Both the position numbers and the translations under genes were made by a program. Positions 17,292-25,058 of a stretch of 64,000 nucleotides of DNA are shown one piece after another; positions within the stretch are counted from its first letter, which is position 1, and each line of letters starts with the position of its first letter. Origin of the DNA: Paraglaciecola sp. T6c (lineage in GTDB: Bacteria; Pseudomonadota; Gammaproteobacteria; Enterobacterales; Alteromonadaceae); NCBI RefSeq assembly GCF_000014225.1, contig NC_008228.1:2170001-2234000 (forward strand). Reading direction: 5' to 3'. The notes under the pieces were generated by a model. The model had not been told where the DNA came from. It saw only the letters and a program-made list of their open reading frames with translations, and did not search any database.

Positions 17292-18608
17292 TTAGTGGTT
17301 TGGCCGCTCGGGTAGGGCGGCCTTTAATTTTGCCTCACTTACATTCAGTGCTTTGGCTACTTTGGCCAAATCAGCTTGGGGGCCGCCTGCATCGTCCATG
17401 GCTTGCATCAACTGCGCTTGCGTCACGCCAAGTTTTTCCGCTGCTTTATCGAATCCAGGGGGGGCCATATTACCGTCTCTACCCATATTTTGGGGGCGAC
17501 CGCCACCGGGGGGCTCGTTACGGGTAATTTTAGTCCCTGCTGGTGGATGGGCGCCAACGCCTGCTTGGGCGGTAGTTGAGAAATTGTTTTTAGCCACCAC
17601 GCCTTTTAAGCATTTAGGTAAATTTGGAAATGTATTGGTTGAATGGTAATGATAAGCGCTGATACCACTGTCGCCAATCAAGCCTGTGTGGCCATTGCAT
17701 TCGTCTAAGTCTGTCGGCATAACATTATCGGCATCGACACTCCCATAAATGGGCACGCCATCAAAGGCATAACCGAAAAGGGCAGCTGGATCTTGGGTTA
17801 AGTTAGTGCAATTAGCCTCCACATGCTCATGTGCGTACACACTATCAATATCGCTGGACGTGCCGTGATAATGATACCAACCTCCAGGGTCAACATGGCC
17901 TGCACAGGTATCTAACGCAGGTAAATGGCCTGTGCGCTGCACACTGGGGGCATCTGAGAAAATCGGCACGCCAGCCAGAGCAATCCCCACTTTAGATACT
18001 ACGCCTAACCGAGATGCTGACTCAGCCAATACGGGCGAGGTCGGTATCAATAAAGTGATTTTTACGTCTTGGTCTTTTGATACCTGAATACATGCGTGAT
18101 CGACAGTGGGCTTGGCGGTGGCATTATCCACAATATGCACCGTGCCATCGTCATCATAAAAAGTGTAGCCTTGCTCGTTTAGCATGCTGAGAAAGTCTTT
18201 ATCTAAGCGATATAAGCCTGCCTTTGAGCCGTCCCAGTCCCAAATGCCGCCTTTATCATCGAGGGTCTTAGGACAAAATGGGCCTATTTCCATCTCATCA
18301 GGCAGGTATTTCACCACCAATTTTGCACATTGGGCGTCATCGCCATTTTCTAATGTGCATGCCACGATTTCTGGTTGCTTGGCCAATGCATTAAGACTAA
18401 ATAGATTGATATTCACTTGGGATGCATCGGTTGTTGTACTTTGCACCGCAATCGATTTTTGAGTCGATGGTTTTTCATCGCTGCAGGCGGTGATTGCAAG
18501 AGGGGCGGCGAGCGCAATAAACGCCACGCTAAGTGTATTAATCATTCGTGTTTTGTTAGCGGATAATGTGCATATATTACTGCGTGTTAATGTATGACAG
18601 CGGGTCAT
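17292..18608 (-). CDS. YHYH-domain lipoprotein
   Basis: 438 residues from an ATG at 18608 preceded by AAGGTG; the open frame extends further (to 18683) but without a ribosome-binding site. The N-terminus has a basic region then INTLSVAFIALAAPLAITAC, a lipobox-like end, so a lipoprotein is likely. Family motifs are GGWYHYHGTSSD, GYAFDGVPIYG, LDECNGHTG and SAYHYHSTNTFPNLPKCLKG. The C-terminal 100 residues are Pro/Gly-rich and then hold a charged helical tail (AAEKLGVTQAQLMQAMDDA), similar to tails seen in other YHYH proteins. His-rich motifs suggest metal binding, but no function has been shown. It stands alone. Confidence 0.83.
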   Translation of the reverse strand: MTRCHTLTRSNICTLSANKTRMINTLSVAFIALAAPLAITACSDEKPSTQKSIAVQSTTTDASQVNINLFSLNALAKQPEIVACTLENGDDAQCAKLVVKYLPDEMEIGPFCPKTLDDKGGIWDWDGSKAGLYRLDKDFLSMLNEQGYTFYDDDGTVHIVDNATAKPTVDHACIQVSKDQDVKITLLIPTSPVLAESASRLGVVSKVGIALAGVPIFSDAPSVQRTGHLPALDTCAGHVDPGGWYHYHGTSSDIDSVYAHEHVEANCTNLTQDPAALFGYAFDGVPIYGSVDADNVMPTDLDECNGHTGLIGDSGISAYHYHSTNTFPNLPKCLKGVVAKNNFSTTAQAGVGAHPPAGTKITRNEPPGGGRPQNMGRDGNMAPPGFDKAAEKLGVTQAQLMQAMDDAGGPQADLAKVAKALNVSEAKLKAALPERPNH

Positions 18609-18962
18609 AGGGCACCTTGTGTAATGTGGTCGCATTAAACTCGATTGATATGAGTAGAGCTTAACCATGTTTGAATAGAGCAAATGTCGCTTAGATCAAA
18701 CGTCGTTTAGACTAAACACCTATATGCGTGAATCAATCGCATTGATTGCTTGTTTAAGTTTTCAGAGGGTCGACATTCGCTACGCGTATAATAACGCATT
18801 TGCCAAGCAAGCCTTAGTGTATAACCCGTGAATATTGCCTTGAAGTGTGCAGAACTAGTGCAAATGTGTGACGGGATTTAAATAGGGAGGTATTACACTC
18901 GTTATGTTATTACGCGTTCAGACGCAGACTGTCGTGATAATAGCGAGAGCTTGAGAACTGAG
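18609..18962. other. intergenic region with small repeats
   Basis: Upstream region of the YHYH gene. It contains tandem 16-bp repeats at 18686-18717 and a palindrome AATCAAT-CGC-ATTGATT at 18731-18747. The rest shows no ORF of interest. Confidence 0.55.
18686..18717. promoter_or_regulatory. tandem 16-bp direct repeats upstream of the YHYH gene
   Basis: GTCGCTTAGATCAAAC followed directly by GTCGTTTAGACTAAAC (13 of 16 identical), about 80 bp upstream of the chosen start. Paired direct repeats of this size often bind a regulator, but no family is indicated. Confidence 0.4.
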
Positions 18963-18968
18963 CCCCTG

Positions 18969-19196
18969 CTTCTACATACACGTCATACTGCTGAGTTCGT
19001 CCGCAAGTGTTTGGGTATCTATCTCAGGCAGTGTTAGCCACAGTATTAAGCCGCCGCTGGGGGCGTACACATCAGCTTTTGTTGGTAACTGCGCATGTAA
19101 AAATGCGATGTATTCGTCACTGTTCAGCCTAAGGGCGCTACTCACCTTGTTTATACGCGTGGCGTTATATCCTTTGCCAATGTTACACGCCAGCAC
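18969..19196 (-). pseudogene. remnant of a MocR-type (GntR/aminotransferase) regulator
   Basis: A 74-codon piece whose end, YIAFLHAQLPTKADVYAPSGGLILWLTLPEI, resembles the C-terminal part of the aminotransferase-like domain of MocR regulators, where a PSGG...LWL.LP pattern is typical. No DNA-binding domain, lysine motif or other part of the family is found upstream. It lies in a region without intact genes, so I read it as a decayed fragment. Confidence 0.5.
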
Positions 19197-19634
19197 TAGC
19201 TATATAGGCTGATTAACCGCCCAGGGTTCTCTCTTGATGTTGACGAATACACTTATCGGTACCTCTGCCGTCACGCGCCGACCAATTCCCGGGCCTTTGC
19301 AAGATACATCAAACTTGGTTATACGATGATGCGGCGTCTGGTATTTTTGAGCGCTTAGTAAATAGAGAAGCCGAGAACCCCGAGGCATAGGCGCACCGAT
19401 AGCATTGCCCTTGATTGCCATAAATGGCTAAACGTCCCCTACGGTTGTGGGTGTGTGTGGGCGGGGAACGCAACATATAGGCAAGATATGGATTTATTAA
19501 AACAGAGCTGTGAGGTGAGTGCGCCGTATTAAGCCACCCCTTAAAATACGGTGTCTCGTATGTCGATGGGCATCGAAAACTCTCGTCGTTTCCGCGCATT
19601 TCCGATGTGGCTGCACCGTACAGATAAATATACC
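19197..19634. other. eroded intergenic DNA
   Basis: About 440 bp between two gene fragments. Open frames on both strands are short and have no recognisable protein pattern; this appears to be decayed coding sequence. Confidence 0.5.
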
Positions 19635-19858
19635 TATTAAAGCCCTGCGAATTAACTGTTGTGCTGTTTAAACCAAACAATGACGTGGTTGGCATCACAA
19701 GTGGTGAATGCATGGCGAAATTGAATGCCTCAAGTCAGGTACTGTTAACCCGTGGGGCGTGGAAGGGCGAGCCTATTATTCGCGCTGCGTTAAGTAATTG
19801 GGCCACGACAGATGAGGATGTAGCGCAAGTTATTAGCGCTTTGGATGCAGTAACTTAA
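19635..19858 (+). pseudogene. C-terminal remnant of a PLP-dependent decarboxylase
   Basis: The frame reads ELTVVLFKPNNDVVG, then SSQVLLTRGAWKGEPIIRAALSNWATTDEDVAQVISALD and a stop. This is the usual C-terminal end of group II pyridoxal-dependent decarboxylases (substrate-loop strand, then a W.G...R...SNW.TT..D motif). The catalytic lysine domain is absent, and a stop lies just upstream in frame, so only the tail of the gene is left. Confidence 0.6.
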
Positions 19859-19983
19859 AACTGGCGCTTTATAGCCTGCACTTTATAAACCAGCATTTAC
19901 ACAGACAAAGCAGTGACAAAAGCGCGCTATGTATATAACGCAGGGAATAGGCATAACACGCTTTTGGGGTTCATAAGCTGTAA

Positions 19984-22254
19984 TTAAAATGCGTAACTGA
20001 CGCTGAAGGTTGCCGTTCTGGGTAAAATGTAACGACCATTGGGCGCGCTAGGATTACGTGGGTCACCTTCTGTTAATGCATCTTCATCAGTGATATTTTG
20101 CACCGCTAACTCGAAGGTTAATCCAGAGTCACCTTGCACTATGACCCCTACGTCGTATTTTTCATAACCGTCTAAAACGACCGTGTTTTCGTTATTGGCA
20201 AATCTATCATCGACCATAGAAATGGTGCCATATAAGGTGGCAAAGAAGTCTTCAAACTCAAAGTCATAGCTTGGCGTCAAGCGTACCTGCCAACCTGGTT
20301 GACGCTGTGCTTCATTACCTTTGTTAGTAGGGCTTTCAGTAATTTCAGTTTCTTGAATAGTCGAATTCAACGAGATAGAAAAACCGTTGTCTGCAAAGTA
20401 ATTTGCGTCTATTTCAACACCATAAGCTTCGTTAGTCAGTGTTTGGACTGGAGCACCTGGTACTGCTTGAAAGCGGTCACCCTGTACTTCGTTGTAAAAG
20501 CCTGTGGCATAAACGGTGTAGTTCGCTTCAGCTAATTTATAACCTAGTTCTATTTGGGTCACGTCTGTGATCAAGTCTTCACCTGATGAGAAGCTATTAA
20601 AATTTTCTCGTAGGTCATCAAAGTAAGGCATTTTGCTGCCTTCGCTATAACGCAGAAAAACACCTCGTTCACGTTGGAACTGCCAATTCACCCCAGCGGT
20701 AAATGCCACGTCAGATTCATCATATTGAACCGCTTTGGTAATCATGCCGTCTAGGCCTTCATCTACGGTGTAATCAATGGTGTGGTTTTCATCACGCACC
20801 CCAACATCAGCGGTAAGGGTATCCGTTAACTTATATTCAAAAGCGGCGTAAATCGCTTTGGTTGTGCCATCCCCGGTGGCATTTAAATCGTAGTTCCAGT
20901 CGCAACTGTCTTGATTATCGTTACAATCGATACCCGTCAGATTCTCACCACTGGGGCGAATAACATGATATGACTGATTGCCGATGCTCCACCAATCATC
21001 TGATGAAAAGTTGGCAACATATAATCCTAAAGACGCTTTATATTTATCCGTTTGTTTCGTGACAGCCACATCATTGGTAAAAGATTCGATATCTTTACGG
21101 ACTACCCAGCGACCAATTTGCTGGACTAACGTATCGCCGTCATATACGTCACCTGTTACGGCGCCGGTGGCTGATACACCATTATCAGCCACGCTCGATA
21201 ACAGTGTTGGGTTGCCATTAGGGACTAAGCCGAAGGTATCGGCATCGCCAGATAGATGCGCGAAGCGATCAACAAATGTCCATCCTTCACCAAACTCTAG
21301 GTTCACACTTCCCCCTGTTACCGTGCCTTTAAAACCACGTCCTTCACCAAAATCGACTGATTCAGATGTGCCTTCTGGCCCATATTGAATCGTGGCTTGA
21401 CGATTAAGTGTGCCAAGTTGGGTGTAGCTGTTATCAACGCCATCCACTAATGGGGTAGGTAAGTACCATGCACCGTGATCGTCAGTGGTGCGGGTGAAAA
21501 AGTTGATTTTACCGTTATCCAACACTTTAGTGATGTTAAGGGTGAACTGGTTGCCTTTTTCAGAGTTAAAGCCAGCATCACGAATGCCTGGGCTTTGCTG
21601 AACATAACCACCAAACATGAAGTAAAGATCTTCCGCTAATTTTCCAGAAACAACCGCATCAACACGTTGTAAGTCATAGTCTGAGGTGGAATATTTAATT
21701 GAGCCTTCAGTTTCATCAGACCCTTCTTTCAGCAAAAAGTTAGTGGTCAAACCGGGTTGGCCGCTGGATACTACAGAGGCTGGTCCACCGCGCAATGCAT
21801 CGACGATGTCAATGGTTTCATCAATGCGAAACAGCGACGAATTTTCAAGGAAAGATAGTGTTGAAGGAGGAAAAATAGGCACGCCCTGAACTTGTAAGGT
21901 TAAAAACGGTGCATCGCCGCCGCCAGGAAATCCGCGAACGAATACATTAGCACCAGACACCCCACCTGAGCTCTCGGCCCAAACGCCAGGGATTGCTTTG
22001 AACAGGTCAGCTGTGCTTTTAGGGGCAAGTTTTTTAATGTCAGCCGCGCTGATAAGGGTTGTAGCGTAACTTGCTTCTACTTTGCGCACTGCAGTACCGC
22101 TGGCACTGCCCGTGACCACGATTTGCTCAATATAGTTATTCTCATTTTTGTTACTTTGGTCATCTTCTTGTTGCGCCAATACCGTGCTTGGCAACATCAG
22201 TGCCATCGAAATGCTCAGAGCTAGAGAATTCAGTTTGTGTGTTGTTAAATTCAT
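19984..22254 (-). CDS. TonB-dependent receptor of the trehalose locus
   Basis: 756 residues. Signal peptide LALSISMALMLPSTVLAQ, TonB box-like EQIVVTGSASG, then a plug with LISAADIKKLAPKSTADLFKAIPGVWAES, NVFVRGFPGGGDAPFLTLQVQGVPIF and IDIVDALRGGPASVVSSGQPG. The barrel ends FSVSYAF with a terminal Phe. The sequence type is like receptors previously called siderophore receptors, but its promoter region carries a pair of LacI-type operators shared with the sugar transporter/trehalase operon, so uptake of trehalose or a related alpha-glucoside across the outer membrane is the better guess. It diverges from the regulator gene. Confidence 0.9.
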   Translation of the reverse strand: MNLTTHKLNSLALSISMALMLPSTVLAQQEDDQSNKNENNYIEQIVVTGSASGTAVRKVEASYATTLISAADIKKLAPKSTADLFKAIPGVWAESSGGVSGANVFVRGFPGGGDAPFLTLQVQGVPIFPPSTLSFLENSSLFRIDETIDIVDALRGGPASVVSSGQPGLTTNFLLKEGSDETEGSIKYSTSDYDLQRVDAVVSGKLAEDLYFMFGGYVQQSPGIRDAGFNSEKGNQFTLNITKVLDNGKINFFTRTTDDHGAWYLPTPLVDGVDNSYTQLGTLNRQATIQYGPEGTSESVDFGEGRGFKGTVTGGSVNLEFGEGWTFVDRFAHLSGDADTFGLVPNGNPTLLSSVADNGVSATGAVTGDVYDGDTLVQQIGRWVVRKDIESFTNDVAVTKQTDKYKASLGLYVANFSSDDWWSIGNQSYHVIRPSGENLTGIDCNDNQDSCDWNYDLNATGDGTTKAIYAAFEYKLTDTLTADVGVRDENHTIDYTVDEGLDGMITKAVQYDESDVAFTAGVNWQFQRERGVFLRYSEGSKMPYFDDLRENFNSFSSGEDLITDVTQIELGYKLAEANYTVYATGFYNEVQGDRFQAVPGAPVQTLTNEAYGVEIDANYFADNGFSISLNSTIQETEITESPTNKGNEAQRQPGWQVRLTPSYDFEFEDFFATLYGTISMVDDRFANNENTVVLDGYEKYDVGVIVQGDSGLTFELAVQNITDEDALTEGDPRNPSAPNGRYILPRTATFSVSYAF

Positions 22255-22298
22255 GTGCTTGACTGTCCTGTTGTTAGTGTGGTGTTAACGATATGTAT

Positions 22299-22342
22299 AA
22301 ATGCAAACGATTGCAATTGGTATTTTGCAATCGTTTGCATTT
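22299..22342. promoter_or_regulatory. double LacI-family operator, perfect inverted pair
   Basis: AAATGCAAACGATTGCAA (22299-22316) and its exact reverse complement (22325-22342) are separated by 8 bp. Each contains the palindromic core TGCAA-ACGA-TTGCA or its complement, the shape of a LacI-family site with a central CG. They lie about 45-90 bp upstream of the TonB receptor ATG. Confidence 0.85.
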
Positions 22343-22450
22343 AGTGTGGAATGTGTTGATTTCACAGGGAATTTGTTTGAGGCTTCTTGCTGGGGGAGGG
22401 TGTAGTCTTGTTTAAAAACGATTACACTAGACTTAGCAGGCTTTACTAAT

Positions 22451-22627
22451 AATACCAATTCGCATAAATAAGTGCCGCCTCAGAATGCGTCCAGCGGTTT
22501 TTGATTAAGGCGTCGCTATGCAGTAATGGTTGTTCCCTTTCAAAGAGTGAGAACGCAGAGTAAAAGCCGCTGAGGCATTTCTTTTAAACGCTCGCTGAGT
22601 GCTCACTTTTCAACGGGCAATGGTATA
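22451..22627. repeat. MITE-like inverted-repeat element
   Basis: About 177 bp with ends AATACCAATT and (complement of) AATGGTATA. Inner arms at 22482-22502 and 22562-22582 pair with few mismatches around AGCGG. No ORF inside. Such short folded repeats with an ATACCAATT end are common in Alteromonadales genomes, but this copy was recognised only from its own structure. Confidence 0.6.
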
Positions 22628-22667
22628 AGTAGCTAATTCAATAATCGCGTGCAATGAATCAATAAAT

Positions 22668-23705
22668 TTGGGTAATAGATTGAAAAGTAACAAAAAATTG
22701 ACCTTGAACGACTTGGCTGGTCTGGCTGGGGTGTCTGCATCTACAGTATCTCGCGCGTTGAGTGACAACCCTTTGATTAAAAAAGACACGCGGGTACGCA
22801 TTCAAGCGTTAGCGGCGTCACACAATTTTAGTATCAATACCGCCGCAAGTCGTTTACGCACCCAAAAAACCAAAGTAGTGGCGGTTATTCTTAACCTAAT
22901 CGATCACACTGAACAGAGTATCAGCGACCCGTTTTTATTGAAAATTGTGGGCGATCTAAACCAAGCCTTAAATACCAGAGGCTATGACTTATTGTTATCT
23001 AATTCGTTTATGGCCACAGACAATTGGGCTAACTATTTTATTAACAGTCAGCGTGCAGATGGTCTTATCGTTGTAGGCCAAGGCAAGAGTGATGAAAAAG
23101 TAAAAGAAGTGGCTGAATCTGATGTACCTATGGTGGTATGGGGCGATCCAAAAACCGAGTCTAATTATGCCGCTGTCGGCAGTAATAATCATTTAGGCGG
23201 CGAGATCGCCACACAACATTTGATTACTGGTGGATGCAAAAATATCTTATTCTTGGGCGACCCTGAGCATATGGAGATGACTGGACGTTACCGGGGGTAT
23301 CAAGATGCGCTTGAAGCGCACTCGATCACATTTGACCGGGCATTCACCGTCGCATGTGACATTACTAGCAGTGCAGCATATGCCAAAATCAGTGAACTTA
23401 TTTTATCCAAAGGGCTGTTTTTCGACGGCATCGTCGCTTGTAGCGATATGGTTGCCTTAGGCGCAATGCGCGCATTGAAAGAACGTTACATTGGCATTCC
23501 TAGCGACGTTGCTATCGTTGGGTTTGATGACATTATGATGGCTGAATTGTCGTACCCTTCATTAACAACGATTAAACAAAATACCCAGCGTGCTGCACAA
23601 GTGATGGTCGACAAGCTAATTGCGCAGTTTGAAGGTAGAAAAGTCGACTCTTCTTTGATAGACATCGCACTAGTGGCGCGTCAATCAACGAAACATAACC
23701 CGTAA
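22668..23705 (+). CDS. LacI-family transcriptional regulator of trehalose genes
   Basis: 345 residues. The HTH is LTLNDLAGLAGVSASTVSRALSD near residue 11, followed by the hinge region (NTAASRLRTQKTKVVAVIL) and a periplasmic-binding-protein-like effector domain (LLSNSFMATDNW, GGEIATQHLITGGCKNILFLGDP, DGIVACSDMVALGAMRAL, VGFDDIMMAELSYPSLTTIKQ). No ATG precedes the HTH in frame; TTG at 22668 or 22680 must be used, the latter having GGGT upstream. Three matching operators lie beside it: two before the TonB receptor gene and one before the MFS/trehalase operon. The likely inducer is trehalose or a derivative, inferred from the neighbouring trehalase. Confidence 0.92.
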   Translation: MGNRLKSNKKLTLNDLAGLAGVSASTVSRALSDNPLIKKDTRVRIQALAASHNFSINTAASRLRTQKTKVVAVILNLIDHTEQSISDPFLLKIVGDLNQALNTRGYDLLLSNSFMATDNWANYFINSQRADGLIVVGQGKSDEKVKEVAESDVPMVVWGDPKTESNYAAVGSNNHLGGEIATQHLITGGCKNILFLGDPEHMEMTGRYRGYQDALEAHSITFDRAFTVACDITSSAAYAKISELILSKGLFFDGIVACSDMVALGAMRALKERYIGIPSDVAIVGFDDIMMAELSYPSLTTIKQNTQRAAQVMVDKLIAQFEGRKVDSSLIDIALVARQSTKHNP

Positions 23706-23730
23706 ATACCAATTCAACATTTAAAGTATT

Positions 23731-23754
23731 ATTGAATGCAAACGATTGCATTTT
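23731..23754 (+). promoter_or_regulatory. LacI-family operator before the MFS-trehalase operon
   Basis: AATGCAAACGATTGCATT, with core TGCAAACGATTGCA at 23737-23750, identical to the core of the left operator of the TonB receptor gene. Its core ends 56 bp before the MFS start codon. Confidence 0.85.
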
Positions 23755-23806
23755 GTTAACTTACAATTTACACTTCTACTCATTCTCTCAAAAGTAGACC
23801 TATCCA

Positions 23807-25054
23807 ATGAATCGAATGCTGACCATTATTGCTATCTCACTGTGCTATTTCGTGTTTGCTGTTCTGCTCAACAGTGTGGGCACGGTGATCTTACAGTCGA
23901 TCACCAGTTTTGATGTCAGCAAAACTGACGCTAGTACATTAGAAGGTTTTAAGGACTTGTCTATTGCCTTTGTGTCGTTTTTTGTTGCGTCATTTATTCC
24001 TCGCATAGGATATCAAGTTGCACTTTGTTTGGGTTTAGTACTGGTCGCTGTGGTGTGTTTACTGACCCCGCTTTTTGCCGAGTTCTTTTTTATTAAGATA
24101 CTGTTTGCCGTTATCGGTACCGCGTTCGCCTTGGTCAAAATATCTGTGTATTCATTGATAGGGCAGCTCAGTGACAATACAGAGAGTCACTCATCACTGA
24201 TGAACACGGTAGAAGGTATTTTTATGGTCGGCGTGCTCTCTGGCTATTGGGTTTTCAGTGGGTTCATTAACGCTGATGATCCTGCTTCCCTTGAGTGGTT
24301 GAACGTGTATTACCTATTAGGTGGCTTGATTAGCTTAGCCGCCATATTTGTGTATTTCGCACCGATTGAGCGTGAACCTTTTAAGGCAAATCAAGACAAT
24401 GCACTAAGTGAGTTTGTTGACATGCTCAAGCTAACGTATCAACCATTGGTGCTCATTTTCGTTATTTCAGTATTCCTTTACGTATTGATAGAGCAGGGGA
24501 TTGGCTCGTGGCTACCCACGTTTAATCGTGAAGTGTTGGGCTTACCCGTAGACATCAGTATTCAATTGACCAGTATCTTTGCGGCCATGATTGCGCTTGG
24601 TCGTTTGTTGGCTGGTTTTTTGTTGCGATTTGTCCCTTGGTACGTGTTTATTAATGCCTGTTTGGTCATGATGTTTCTAACCATACTGCTGACCTTACCC
24701 ATGACACAAGTTGCTGAAGGCCAAGTGGTCACGGGCATTTTTGACGCACCGCTTGCAGCTTATTTACTGCCTGCAATTGGCTTATTTATGGCGCCGATTT
24801 ATCCGCTTATTAACTCAGTAGTACTCAGTGCATTACCCAATAAACAGCACGCAAAAATGACAGGGTTGATCGTTATTTTCTCCGCGCTAGGGGGAACGTT
24901 TGGCTCGATCCTCACGGGAGTCGTTTTCGACAAGTTTGGCGGACAACACGCCTTTTACATGTCACTTATTCCTATTATGATGATCATGCTGAGTTTGTAT
25001 ATTTTTAGAAAACTTTCCGTGAACAATCGTTCTGTGTCAGTTGAAGGAGCGTAG
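23807..25054 (+). CDS. MFS sugar transporter
   Basis: 415 residues with about twelve hydrophobic helices, beginning MLTIIAISLCYFVFAVLLNSVG. The overall pattern (SVGTVILQSITSFDVSKTDAS, a central loop with EREPFKANQD, VLIEQGIGSWLPTFNREVLGLP, and a second half with MAPIYPLINSVVLSALP) fits proton-linked sugar symporters of the fucose/glucose-galactose type. It lies in the inner membrane. With a four-base gap before the trehalase gene and a LacI operator in its promoter, it is the likely importer of trehalose or a similar sugar into the cytoplasm, where the trehalase acts. Confidence 0.88.
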   Translation: MNRMLTIIAISLCYFVFAVLLNSVGTVILQSITSFDVSKTDASTLEGFKDLSIAFVSFFVASFIPRIGYQVALCLGLVLVAVVCLLTPLFAEFFFIKILFAVIGTAFALVKISVYSLIGQLSDNTESHSSLMNTVEGIFMVGVLSGYWVFSGFINADDPASLEWLNVYYLLGGLISLAAIFVYFAPIEREPFKANQDNALSEFVDMLKLTYQPLVLIFVISVFLYVLIEQGIGSWLPTFNREVLGLPVDISIQLTSIFAAMIALGRLLAGFLLRFVPWYVFINACLVMMFLTILLTLPMTQVAEGQVVTGIFDAPLAAYLLPAIGLFMAPIYPLINSVVLSALPNKQHAKMTGLIVIFSALGGTFGSILTGVVFDKFGGQHAFYMSLIPIMMIMLSLYIFRKLSVNNRSVSVEGA

Positions 25055-25058
25055 GACC

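Larger units (their letters stand above)
22255..22667. other. divergent regulatory region with operators and a MITE-like element
   Basis: Between the TonB receptor and LacI genes. The left half holds the double operator (22299-22342), the right half the MITE-like repeat (22451-22627). The regulator's own promoter must lie in or next to the repeat. Confidence 0.6.

Noticed and set aside
19200-19713. Overlapping ORFs of 70-130 codons between the gene remnants
   Set aside because: They have no family pattern or ribosome-binding site and lie in decayed DNA.
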